From assembly GCA_002838945.1 (NCBI GenBank), contig PGXB01000037.1, forward strand, positions 1-37,755: a stretch of 37,755 nt of DNA. Direction: 5' to 3'. Source of the stretch: a candidate division Zixibacteria bacterium HGW-Zixibacteria-1 (GTDB taxonomy: Bacteria; Zixibacteria; MSB-5A5; GN15; PGXB01). The notes beneath the pieces are model-generated. The model was not told where the DNA came from and did not search any database. It saw only the letters and a program-made list of their open reading frames with translations. Numbering within the stretch: position 1 is the stretch's first letter; every line of letters begins with the position of its first letter. A program made the position numbers and the translations under genes. Of this stretch, positions 8,004-17,959 are shown one piece after another.

Positions 8004-9729
8004 AGCCAATAGCCAATCTATAATTGCAGTCTTATTTGTCTGCTTTCTTTTTATTTCTTTGCACAATAGCGCAATTGCAGATTCCAAGAGATTATTGATA
8101 TATGCCCAAAATACTGCACTTTTACCACAGATTGAGGCTATTTTAAAGAACCTGAGAAATGCGGAAACAGACGAATTGATATTTTCCAATATTGTAAATC
8201 TAAATGTTTGGGCAATTAATCAAGATGAAACTGGCAATTTGGATGATCTTATTAGATTCTATGAATCAAATCAGCAATTAAGGAGAAAGGCTCGCGAGGC
8301 CAGGCAAAGCGATGATTCCCTAGTAGATTTAATTATAAATGCTGATAGTTATATCAGGTTTGATGTATTAGAAAAACTTCCATTATTAGAATTTCAGCTA
8401 ATAATAACCGATTCAATACCTCATCGCTCAAGAGATGAATTTCAAATATTAGTAACCAGTAGTACAAGATATAATGGATTCATTATTGATTTATCAAGTG
8501 ATGATTATATTAATCAACTTGATTGCAATTTAAGAAAATTATTCCCAGAGTCTAATAGGCTACCCCAACCCGTTATACAAATTAATTCTAGCAGGAATAG
8601 TGACGGTTTTTTTTATTATGGCACTGGCAATAAAATCATTATCGATGCATCCAATTCTTATGATCCGGATGGCAATGAGAGGCCCTTGGAGTTTATTTGG
8701 AGGCAGATTAATCCAATAGACAGCTCCAGGCCAATTAGCGCAAGTGAATTTATAGCCCTGAAACAGGGCGAAAGTGTTCAGGAAATCTCAACGAGAAATG
8801 TTTGTGAATTTAATATCGCCTTGGTAATATCGGATGGTATCTCAAAATGTAAGGAGGAAATAATCAAGTTTAGATATATTGATAAACCCATTATTTCAAG
8901 TAAGTCTTATAATTATTCCATAGATTCATATCCTGGTTTGAAGAGAAAGGATAGGATTTATATTCCAATATCTCTTTTTGTTACGACAAAAGATACCACA
9001 GATCTGGTATTATATAAAGTCCTGGTTCAACGAAAAAAAGATATTTTTGACATTTTTAAAAAATCGGTTTTTGAGTATCAGAAAATTGATTCAGTGAATC
9101 CAGCGTGGTTCGATTTGATTGAGGAGAGTATTCAACCACAAGGAAACAGTAGAAAATATATCCTGAATTTCATCTACCCCAGAGATGATTGGTGGAAATC
9201 CTCATATAAGTTTTATATTTTTGCTAGAAATCAATATACCACCAGTGATACTATTGAAATTACGGTAGATCATAATATTCATAGTTTTGAAGGCAAGGCA
9301 GATATAGTCATTTCAAAATATTATAAACTAAATGATGATGGTTATAACTTTGCGGGCGAAAGAAATATTTTATTAAATCTGGCTTATAAATATTATTTTA
9401 GTAGAAAATTGTCACTCGAGATTGGAACTCAACAAAATGTTTATGACGAAAATAATATTAAAAATAGGAAATATTTTAAACTGACTAGTTCATATTTTTC
9501 TCTGAATTATTCTTATATTTCAATGGGTTTATATCAGGCTGGGATTTATGGTGGATATGGCTGGAGCATGGATTTTGGAAAACTGTTGGTAGATAAATCA
9601 GTATTGCTCGAGTTTGTGGCTTTTAATAGGGGGTGGTCGACCCTTTCTCTTCGCGCTGGTGGCGAGATATCCTTGAGAAGTTTTATGCTATTAGCAATTA
9701 GTTCTTATGTGCTTATGGTATTGTCCTGA
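7987..9729 (+). CDS. Unknown secreted protein with PKD-like domain and possible C-terminal barrel
   Basis: The product has 580 residues. The start at ATG 7987 is supported by AAGGA about 9 nt upstream; a TTG two codons earlier is less likely. A signal peptide covers residues 1-32 (hydrophobic run, then SAIADS). Residues about 33-190 form an unrecognised alpha/beta domain. Residues about 195-300 look like a PKD/Ig-type domain, with IDASNSYDPDGNERPLEFIW matching the typical PKD core. Another Ig-like stretch follows (about 305-425). The last 140 residues alternate aromatic and polar residues in a pattern like outer-membrane beta strands, but end in an unusually hydrophobic tail. It is translationally coupled to the membrane protein upstream, so the two may form an envelope-spanning pair. 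It is strongly AT-rich, and no enzymatic motif is seen. Confidence 0.75.
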   Translation: MNQKYRANSQSIIAVLFVCFLFISLHNSAIADSKRLLIYAQNTALLPQIEAILKNLRNAETDELIFSNIVNLNVWAINQDETGNLDDLIRFYESNQQLRRKAREARQSDDSLVDLIINADSYIRFDVLEKLPLLEFQLIITDSIPHRSRDEFQILVTSSTRYNGFIIDLSSDDYINQLDCNLRKLFPESNRLPQPVIQINSSRNSDGFFYYGTGNKIIIDASNSYDPDGNERPLEFIWRQINPIDSSRPISASEFIALKQGESVQEISTRNVCEFNIALVISDGISKCKEEIIKFRYIDKPIISSKSYNYSIDSYPGLKRKDRIYIPISLFVTTKDTTDLVLYKVLVQRKKDIFDIFKKSVFEYQKIDSVNPAWFDLIEESIQPQGNSRKYILNFIYPRDDWWKSSYKFYIFARNQYTTSDTIEITVDHNIHSFEGKADIVISKYYKLNDDGYNFAGERNILLNLAYKYYFSRKLSLEIGTQQNVYDENNIKNRKYFKLTSSYFSLNYSYISMGLYQAGIYGGYGWSMDFGKLLVDKSVLLEFVAFNRGWSTLSLRAGGEISLRSFMLLAISSYVLMVLS

Positions 9730-10034
9730 AATAAGATATGGCCCGCAAATGCCTCCTTTGCCCTTCCTGTTATGTAAATTGGAAAGCACTTTTTAGCATT
9801 ATCTCCAATTACAAACAGGCAGGGCCTCGTACTCCTGCAAGGTCCTGCCTAAAATAAACGCACAAAAAATCAAGAGTTGTTTGCTCAAGAACCTCTGAGT
9901 CTATAGTGCGATTCTGTCTAATATGGGTGATGTTCGCGGTTTTTCTTGCAGATTTTTATATGGTGCAAGCACTTATTGAAGGAAAATATTGCCGGTTTTT
10001 CACAGCCAACGTCGATTCGTATATATATTATGCC
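9730..10034. other. Intergenic region with inverted repeats, no convincing gene
   Basis: This is 305 nt between two convergent genes. It holds a 7-bp inverted repeat (AATTGGA at 9777-9783, TCCAATT at 9804-9810) and a stronger hairpin at 9818-9849. Short open frames at 9906 and 9946 are shadows of the acetyltransferase gene, extended leftwards. Confidence 0.5.
9818..9849 (+). terminator. Hairpin, probable terminator for the 7987 gene
   Basis: A 10-bp stem with one G-T pair (9818-9827 with 9840-9849) and a 12-nt loop lies about 90 nt past the stop. The following sequence is A/T-rich but has no real T run, so termination may be weak. Confidence 0.45.
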
Positions 10035-10796
10035 TTATCCCACTTTGTGGTGCATCCAGACATTCGGTTCGATGTACAATCCCAGATCGGCCTTAATATC
10101 CATTTTTACCGGGGCCAGCGCACCCGGAATTATGTATTCGCCGCTCGACGGAAAATGCATCCCCGTCCATTTCTCCCAGTCGGCAATGGTGCCGGGTATT
10201 CGCATTGACTCAGGACATACTTTAATAGTATCGGCGCCAAGTTTGCTGTGAACGCGCATCCAGGGATCAAAAGGGCGGCCGTCATCATTTTTCCAGCGGA
10301 CATATTCATTCATTGGAGTCAGCGGATATAAATGCTTGTGATTGGGGCGGACCGGCGCATATAAGGCGTTGCACCCGTTCCGACGGGCGATTCCAATCAT
10401 TTCCCGTATTGCCTTTGTGCTTAGTGCGTACCCTTGAAACTCAGGATTTACAACCACCTGGAGGGCAAACAGGGACAGGGATTCACGGTTGGTTTTTGAA
10501 GCCGGCTCAAAAGCCTCGGTTAATATCCAGTCGAGGCCGTTATCAGGGAGTTGCTCCGGCGTGGCGGACCATTGGACCGGAACGCTGTTGCCGACAGCCA
10601 GAATCTTTTCGCCGTTTTTTTCGACCAGAACAAACTGAAATTGAGCGAAATTTTCGTATAAACGCCACCAGTACTTATTAACGATGGTGTCATGCAACAT
10701 GAACTCCGGCCAGGCTTTGCCGCATAATTGGTCTGCGGTATCAATCAGATCGGGCTTTTCCGCCAGATTAACCGCATGATACTGCAACTCATTCAT
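10035..10796 (-). CDS. GNAT-fold N-acetyltransferase family protein
   Basis: The product has 253 residues. GNAT enzymes transfer acetyl from acetyl-CoA to an amine. Here the core is a beta strand followed by the acyl-CoA-binding loop and helix (LQVVVNPEFQGYALSTKAIR, with Q-G-Y-A in place of the usual Q/R-x-x-G-x-G/A), then NALYAPVRPNHK. The substrate is unknown. The N-terminal third contains Trp-rich segments (YWWRLYENF) typical of a larger GNAT subgroup. The ATG at 10796 is chosen because TATAAT ends 9 nt upstream. An in-frame ATG at 10817 would add seven residues but would overlap that hexamer. Neither has a Shine-Dalgarno. The gene stands alone. Confidence 0.8.
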   Translation of the reverse strand: MNELQYHAVNLAEKPDLIDTADQLCGKAWPEFMLHDTIVNKYWWRLYENFAQFQFVLVEKNGEKILAVGNSVPVQWSATPEQLPDNGLDWILTEAFEPASKTNRESLSLFALQVVVNPEFQGYALSTKAIREMIGIARRNGCNALYAPVRPNHKHLYPLTPMNEYVRWKNDDGRPFDPWMRVHSKLGADTIKVCPESMRIPGTIADWEKWTGMHFPSSGEYIIPGALAPVKMDIKADLGLYIEPNVWMHHKVG

Positions 10797-10805
10797 GCGG
10801 CGTAA

Positions 10806-10811
10806 ATTATA
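10806..10811 (-). promoter_or_regulatory. -10 hexamer of the acetyltransferase gene
   Basis: A perfect TATAAT on the minus strand lies 9 nt before the ATG at 10796, which itself has no ribosome site. This implies a leaderless or nearly leaderless mRNA. No good -35 is present. Confidence 0.4.
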
Positions 10812-10992
10812 TCGCATCGGTCAAAGATCAAGCTAATATTCCGAAAACAAGCATTTATTTTTTCAAATATCTCGACTTTTGATTGCCAGATTTGAGCCAA
10901 TGGTGTTCCATTATTTATAGAATAAATTGAAAATCCTACATAAGGTGGGCTCAAACCAATCCAAAAACCACGCCCGACCTTTTCCCTCTGAA

Positions 10993-11022
10993 GGGCAGCC
11001 ATCCGGCTGCCCCTCCTTTTTT
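10993..11022 (+). terminator. Orphan intrinsic terminator
   Basis: A perfect 8-bp GC-rich stem (10993-11000 with 11005-11012) with a 4-nt loop is followed by a run of six T at 11017-11022. It fits the plus strand only. No plus-strand coding gene ends here, so it may close a small RNA or protect the ptrB promoter from readthrough. Confidence 0.75.
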
Positions 11023-11045
11023 GTCATATTTTTATTTGTAGAATT

Positions 11046-11073
11046 TTGCCGATAATCCATAAATTGGTATTAT
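11046..11073 (+). promoter_or_regulatory. Promoter for oligopeptidase B gene
   Basis: TTGCCG (11046-11051) and TATTAT (11068-11073) are spaced by 16 nt. Transcription would start near 11080, giving a leader of about 60 nt. Confidence 0.45.
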
Positions 11074-11142
11074 ATTGCAGCCATATCCGTGCTGGAATAG
11101 GGAGGAAAAAAGCCGCAGCACTAAAGCTCGGCCATCAATAAT

Positions 11143-13125
11143 ATGGATCCTTATTTTTGGATGAAAGACCGCTCAAACCCGGAAGTCATCGAGTACCTCA
11201 AACGGGAGAATGAATATACCGAGCGGATGATGAAGCATACTCGGGAAGTAAGGGAGAAGCTCTATAATGAGTTACTGGGGCGCATGCGCCAGGATGATCG
11301 TTCTGTCCCTTACCGGCTGGGCCATTACTGGCATTATTATCGCACTGAGGCGGGTAAACAATATAATATTTATTGCCGGGCGAAGGATACCGCCGACGGT
11401 CCGGAGGAAATCATTCTTGATCTCAATGATATCGCCGTGGGGCATGATTATTGCGATCTCGGCGATTATGCAGTCAGTCCCGACCAGAAATGGCTGGTAT
11501 ACACGATCGATATCAGGGGAAAAGAAAAATACACCCTTTTTTTTCGAAACCTTGAAACCGGTGAGGTCATCGACGAGCAGCTAAAAAATATCCATATGCG
11601 TATTCAATGGGCCAATGACAGCCGGACAATTTTTTATACGACTCTCGATGAAGCACTCCGGCCATATCGTTTGCATCGACACACCCTCGGGACGCCCCCG
11701 GAAGATGATGCTGTTCTGTTCGAAGAAAATGATCCGGCTTTCAGGCTGCTGGTCAGCCGGTCCCGCAGCAAAAAATTCATATTTCTGAGGCTGGAGAGCC
11801 AGGTCGCCACTGAGGTATATGTTCTGGATGCCGATGATCCACAGGGCCGGTTCAGGCTGGTCCGGCCAAGGGAAGAAGGAGTCGAGTATTATCTTCTTCA
11901 CCGCGGGGATCAATTTTTTATTCTTACGAATGATAATGCCGTAAATTTCCGTATTATGACGGCCCCGGTAGGTAATCCCGGCAAAGAAAACTGGAAAGAG
12001 CTCATCGGCCATCGAGAAAGTGTTATGATTGAAGACGCGGAGATTTTTATCAACCACCTGGTATTGTTTGAGCGCATACATGGCATGAATTCAATCAGGG
12101 TAATAGATTTGCGTGACGATGATGATCATTATGTGGTCTTTGATGAACGACTATATGTATGCTGGAGCGGTAAGAATCCGCAATATGATACCAATATTTT
12201 TCGTTTCATATATTCTTCGTTAATTACTCCGGAGACCGTGATCAGTTATAATATGGACACCCGCGAAAGAGCTGTTCTTAAGGTTGAAGAGGTCGTTGGC
12301 GGATATGATCCTTCCCAATATCGGTCCGAACGCATTTATGCGACAGCCAAAGATGGAACGGCCGTGCCGATTTCGCTGGTATATCGAAAAGGTATGAAAA
12401 AGGACGGGTCAAATGCTATGGTGCTATATGGTTATGGCGCCTATGGTATCAGCTCGGAGCCGGATTTCTGGTCCGGGCGGCTCAGTTTGCTTGATCGCGG
12501 TTTTGTATATGCGATAGCACATGTCCGGGGAGGTTCCGAATTAGGCCGCGAATGGTATGAGGACGGCAAGCTTCTTTTCAAGAAAAATACGTTTACCGAT
12601 TTTATCGCCTGTGCCGAATACCTGATCGCCGAAAAATATACGTCCCCGGAATATCTGGTTATAGAAGGAACCAGCGCCGGCGGGTTGCTTATAGGCACCG
12701 TGGCGAATATGCGGCCCGATTTATTTCAAGCCGCGATTGCCGACGTTCCTTTTGTCGATGTTGTCAATACCATGATGGACGAGTCAATCCCGCGGACAGC
12801 CACCGAATTTGACGAGTGGGGAAATCCAGCCGAGGATAAACAGGTGCGGGATTATCTCAGGTCCTATTCGCCGTATGACAATGTCAGCCCCCAGGAATAT
12901 CCCAATATTCTCATTACGACAGGCATAAATGATCCCCGCGTTCACTATTGGGAACCGGCCAAATGGGCCGCCAGGCTTCGGGCGCTCAAAACCGACGACA
13001 ACCTGCTTCTGTTGCGAACCAATTTCAAGAGCGGCCATTTCGGCCCGACCGGTCGTTTCGATTACCTGAGGGAATTTGCCTTCGAACTGGCCTTTATCTT
13101 CGATGTTCTGGGCGTCGAAGCCTAA
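11143..13125 (+). CDS. ptrB: Oligopeptidase B (prolyl oligopeptidase family, S9A)
   Basis: This 660-residue serine peptidase cuts short peptides after Arg or Lys. A seven-bladed propeller spans about residues 50-390, flanked by an alpha/beta hydrolase domain. The catalytic triad is visible: Ser511 in GTSAGG, Asp597 in GINDPRV and His632 in SGHFG. The C-terminal half matches Escherichia coli PtrB closely (LSLLDRGFVYAIAHVRGG, YWEPAKWAA). The E. coli enzyme has about 15-20 more residues at the N-terminus; here the frame has a TAA eight codons before the ATG, so translation cannot extend. The only good ribosome site (GGAGG, 11101-11105) is 37 nt from the ATG, which hints at a frameshift or deletion at the 5' end. 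No signal peptide is present, so it is cytoplasmic as it stands. Confidence 0.93.
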   Translation: MDPYFWMKDRSNPEVIEYLKRENEYTERMMKHTREVREKLYNELLGRMRQDDRSVPYRLGHYWHYYRTEAGKQYNIYCRAKDTADGPEEIILDLNDIAVGHDYCDLGDYAVSPDQKWLVYTIDIRGKEKYTLFFRNLETGEVIDEQLKNIHMRIQWANDSRTIFYTTLDEALRPYRLHRHTLGTPPEDDAVLFEENDPAFRLLVSRSRSKKFIFLRLESQVATEVYVLDADDPQGRFRLVRPREEGVEYYLLHRGDQFFILTNDNAVNFRIMTAPVGNPGKENWKELIGHRESVMIEDAEIFINHLVLFERIHGMNSIRVIDLRDDDDHYVVFDERLYVCWSGKNPQYDTNIFRFIYSSLITPETVISYNMDTRERAVLKVEEVVGGYDPSQYRSERIYATAKDGTAVPISLVYRKGMKKDGSNAMVLYGYGAYGISSEPDFWSGRLSLLDRGFVYAIAHVRGGSELGREWYEDGKLLFKKNTFTDFIACAEYLIAEKYTSPEYLVIEGTSAGGLLIGTVANMRPDLFQAAIADVPFVDVVNTMMDESIPRTATEFDEWGNPAEDKQVRDYLRSYSPYDNVSPQEYPNILITTGINDPRVHYWEPAKWAARLRALKTDDNLLLLRTNFKSGHFGPTGRFDYLREFAFELAFIFDVLGVEA

Positions 13126-13221
13126 TCATTTCAATGGTTTCACTTATTGGAAAAGTAATCAAAAATTTCCAAATCAATAATTTGTAGCGTTCTTTGGCAC
13201 AAGCCTTTAATTATTGAGGTT

Positions 13222-13237
13222 TGTGACAAAAATCACA
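13222..13237. promoter_or_regulatory. CRP/FNR-family operator palindrome upstream of hppA
   Basis: TGTGA at 13222-13226 and TCACA at 13233-13237 are separated by exactly 6 nt, the full consensus half-sites of CRP-family regulators. Its centre lies about 58 nt upstream of the predicted hppA transcription start, close to the usual class I activator position. Confidence 0.5.
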
Positions 13238-13255
13238 TTCTTTTAAAAAACAAAC

Positions 13256-13281
13256 TTGACATTTGAGTTATTTCTTATAAC
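13256..13281 (+). promoter_or_regulatory. hppA: Possible hppA promoter
   Basis: A perfect -35 TTGACA (13256-13261) is followed by TATAAC (13276-13281). The spacer is only 14 nt, shorter than optimal, which would fit an activator-dependent promoter next to the palindrome at 13222. Confidence 0.4.
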
Positions 13282-13300
13282 TTGGAACATTAATTTGTAA

Positions 13301-13350
13301 GGGTAGCCCGCAAAAGGTAACAGGTGAGAGGAATTTTTTCGGGCAGGGAC
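13301..13350 (+). ncRNA. Possible structured leader (riboswitch candidate) of hppA
   Basis: The predicted hppA leader is about 120 nt long. Its first half is G-rich and contains GCCCG (13306-13310) complementary to CGGGC (13340-13344), enclosing a purine-rich loop with AAAGGTAACAGGTGAGAGGA. The second half is AT-rich and unstructured up to the ribosome site. No known riboswitch class was recognised with certainty. A cation sensor (for example the Na+-responsive DUF1646 motif) would make sense for an ion-pumping pyrophosphatase, but that is inference. Confidence 0.3.
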
Positions 13351-13407
13351 GATTATTTTGAATTCAATTAATTTAATAATAATAAACCTAATTTAAGGGA
13401 GTTGTCA

Positions 13408-15411
<2,004 letters not shown>

Positions 15412-15433
15412 TAGAGATAAATTGAATTTTATG

Positions 15434-15461
15434 AAGCCCGCTTCGGCGGGCTTTTTTTTTG
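15434..15461 (+). terminator. Intrinsic terminator of hppA
   Basis: A perfect GC-rich stem closed by a UUCG tetraloop (stem 15436-15441 with 15446-15451) is followed by nine or more T. It lies 24 nt after the stop and separates hppA from the convergent operon ending at 15462. Confidence 0.92.
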
Positions 15462-17432
15462 CTAATCCCAGAATTCCCAGGTCACGCCGTAATAATTGAA
15501 GCGATTGACATACAGGTAGTCTTCTCTGGAATAATACTCTGCAGAGGCTACATTCTGAGAAATATAATAAAACCGGAATTTCTTTATCTTGAATGTGAAC
15601 TTGACATTCACTATAACATCCTGCCCGTATTCCGCTCCATTGTATCCGGTGTAAAGATCATTATATATCGCTTCGCCATAGGCATAAAGGTGAACATCGA
15701 TCTTGCGGATATGATAGTACAGCTCCAGGTTGGAAAACGCCTGGAAGTCCGGCGAGTACGGCGGATCATTATCACCGTCGATCTCTATATAATGATAGCT
15801 GCCCCCGCCCGAGAAATGAATCAGGCTGCCCAGAACCAGCTTTTTTTGCAAAGTGGCTGTCCCGAAATTGATGTCACTATTGGCCGGCGTATATTCGCCC
15901 TGCGAATATAGAGGATTTTCAAGTCTTCTCCAGTCGATCCCGTCCTTTATCCGACCACCGGTAGCGGATAACTCTATATCATTGCCGGCGCTTCCCAGGG
16001 CACAGGTAAGATTGCCGGTTAATTGCTTTTCCGACTTAAGATCCGGGTTGCCGTGCTCCATGTAATCGGAGCCAAGACCAATGATTAATCCACCCGAGCG
16101 TGAAGTCAGATCAAGCTCGTACTGGCGGGGGAATTTGGTGGCGTAACCGGCCGACAGAGAAAAGAAGGACTTTTCTTTATTCATGGTAATCGCCAGCATC
16201 GCCGACGGCGCCGGATTATATCCGCTCACTTTTTCACCTTTGACATATAGAAGGCCGGATGTTTCGGCGCTCCCGAAAATGAACGTTGCATCGACAATTT
16301 CGTGTCCGCGTTTGCTCGTGGACGCCCCGTCTTCGTACTTCTCATCGGCGAGAATTATACCGGCTTTGATTCCGCCCCCGCCCAGTCGGCGTTCATGCGT
16401 CAATCGTATCGAGTTGTCGAACACATCAAGATTTCTGAAATATGTTTCGTACGGTCGGTCGATCTTCGATTCCGAACGTTGGTGCCTGAATTCGATGTAA
16501 CTTGTCTTGTCGGGTCCGTGCCCGAATTGCAGTCCGGCGCTGAGATCCCGGTCACGACGGAATCGATCGAAGTAATTATCGGATATGGCCGGGCGGGGCC
16601 GATATGCTCCCTCTCGCTTATAAATATGACCGCTTAGATTAATTCTGATATTTGACGTAAGCGGCGAGATCATTTCACCCCACTGATGATAGGCTTCATC
16701 ATTGCTGTTGAAATAAGTTCCGTCCGATTTTCGGTAGCCGGCCGCAAGCCGGATTAAGCGTCCGTTTCCCGTCCGGTGCGCAAACATTCCCTTGGTATAG
16801 GCATAACCATTCCAACCCTTGTCAGCCACCATCTTAGATTCGGCGCGGGTTCCTTCCGGATCCTGGGGAAGAAGAATCAGTGAAGAGCCGCTGTTCGGCG
16901 CGTTGAAGACCATCCCCAGGGGCCCCTCGATATTATAAACCGCCTGAACCGGGGCGGTGGGGACATCATTGAAGTCGATCATGTTATCCGGTTCGGGAAG
17001 ATGCTCAAGCGGTCCCATGCTCCGATTATTCATTATTATATTCATTCGGTTTCCGGGCAGATTGAACGGCGAAACGGTTTTTCGTAAGGGAATATCCTGA
17101 TAATCGACTATGAAATTCGCGGGATTGAACCGGAGAAAATCGCCGGCATCATGCTGAAATGAGCGCGCGGCCTCATCATTCAGGTTAAACCGCTCGGCCA
17201 GAAAACGATTACTGATGGTATCAATAAGATTATAATAATCCAGCTGGACGACTGTGTCTCTTTTTTTTGTCGGAGGAATCTGAAAGGTGCTGTCGGTGCT
17301 AATTAATGAATCCTGACCGGTATAAATGGAATCCGTCTCTGCCGGAAATGTTGCATCCTGGGCGACAGAAATCGAGGAGGCTAGGAACACCCCGGCCAGA
17401 CCGACAATAAACGTGATAAGATATTTATTCAT
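15462..17432 (-). CDS. TonB-dependent-receptor-like outer-membrane barrel protein
   Basis: The product has 656 residues. The start at ATG 17432 overlaps the stop of the ECF S-component gene by 4 nt (ATGA), with a purine tract upstream. An N-terminal signal peptide ends near VAQ. Residues about 50-180 resemble a plug domain (GDFLRFNPANFIVDYQDIPL; later VYNIEGPLGMVFNAPNSGSS). The remaining 450 residues are amphipathic beta strands rich in Tyr/Arg/Gly, ending in an aromatic-rich strand (YYGVTWEFWD) as in outer-membrane barrels. No clear TonB box was found. It is the last gene of the long operon. Its coupling to an ECF S-component suggests it moves the same small molecule, probably a vitamin, across the outer membrane. 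The substrate is unknown. Confidence 0.75.
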   Translation of the reverse strand: MNKYLITFIVGLAGVFLASSISVAQDATFPAETDSIYTGQDSLISTDSTFQIPPTKKRDTVVQLDYYNLIDTISNRFLAERFNLNDEAARSFQHDAGDFLRFNPANFIVDYQDIPLRKTVSPFNLPGNRMNIIMNNRSMGPLEHLPEPDNMIDFNDVPTAPVQAVYNIEGPLGMVFNAPNSGSSLILLPQDPEGTRAESKMVADKGWNGYAYTKGMFAHRTGNGRLIRLAAGYRKSDGTYFNSNDEAYHQWGEMISPLTSNIRINLSGHIYKREGAYRPRPAISDNYFDRFRRDRDLSAGLQFGHGPDKTSYIEFRHQRSESKIDRPYETYFRNLDVFDNSIRLTHERRLGGGGIKAGIILADEKYEDGASTSKRGHEIVDATFIFGSAETSGLLYVKGEKVSGYNPAPSAMLAITMNKEKSFFSLSAGYATKFPRQYELDLTSRSGGLIIGLGSDYMEHGNPDLKSEKQLTGNLTCALGSAGNDIELSATGGRIKDGIDWRRLENPLYSQGEYTPANSDINFGTATLQKKLVLGSLIHFSGGGSYHYIEIDGDNDPPYSPDFQAFSNLELYYHIRKIDVHLYAYGEAIYNDLYTGYNGAEYGQDVIVNVKFTFKIKKFRFYYISQNVASAEYYSREDYLYVNRFNYYGVTWEFWD

Positions 17433-17959
17433 CCTGTCGCACTCTTTTCTCTCTTCATTAAAAAAACCAGCGCCGGCCACAATATCGGAAATATTATACT
17501 ATTAGAAATGATAGTAATCAATGAAAATAGCGCTCCTCCGATCAGCCGCGGCCAGAATGGCTGAAAAATATATGCATCGACCACGCCCACAATTACCACA
17601 TAAATTAAACCGCTCGTGAGTCCCGAGAGACTAAGAACAAAAGCCGTCTTTGCTCGAGAATCCGACATCCCTATCACCTTCGCCGCAAGCACCCCTGTAA
17701 CTGCGGTGAAGGAGATTCCGATAAGTTGCGAAATCATGACCGGAAACGGCGCCGGGCCCGATGGATTCAGGTTTGACCATAAAAGAAAACCGATTATCCC
17801 GACCCCGCACCCTGACCAGATTCCCCAGATAAAGCCGGCGGCAAAAACGATGAAAAAGGAAGGGTTAACATTGGGAATCAGCACCGAGAAGTATGAAAAA
17901 ACAAAAACCAGAGCCGCAAAGACAGCGACTCTGGCAATTGTTCTTATTCTCGAATCCAT
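17429..17959 (-). CDS. ECF transporter S component (substrate-binding membrane subunit)
   Basis: This 176-residue, six-segment membrane protein has the ECF-S layout: IARVAVFAALVFVFSYFS opens the first helix, a short loop with PNVNPSFF follows, and a long Gly/Ser-rich set of helices comes after. S components capture vitamins or metals and work with shared EcfT and EcfA subunits; none are encoded here, so it would draw on partners elsewhere (group II). It abuts the metalloprotease gene exactly and overlaps the barrel gene by ATGA, so the three are translationally coupled. Which vitamin it binds cannot be told from the visible motifs; no riboswitch precedes it. Confidence 0.8.
   Translation of the reverse strand: MDSRIRTIARVAVFAALVFVFSYFSVLIPNVNPSFFIVFAAGFIWGIWSGCGVGIIGFLLWSNLNPSGPAPFPVMISQLIGISFTAVTGVLAAKVIGMSDSRAKTAFVLSLSGLTSGLIYVVIVGVVDAYIFQPFWPRLIGGALFSLITIISNSIIFPILWPALVFLMKREKSATG

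Larger units (their letters stand above)
10818..11142. other. Intergenic region with an orphan terminator and the ptrB promoter
   Basis: This is 325 nt between divergent genes. It contains a strong plus-strand intrinsic terminator (10993-11022) with no annotated plus-strand gene before it, and a promoter-like pair for the oligopeptidase gene. A 69-codon minus-strand frame (10793-11002) exists, but has no ribosome site and runs through the terminator stem; I do not call it. Confidence 0.5.

Noticed and set aside
10793-11002. 69-codon minus-strand frame overlapping the acetyltransferase start
   Set aside because: It has no ribosome site, runs through a terminator stem and through the promoter-like hexamer of the next gene, and shows no family resemblance.
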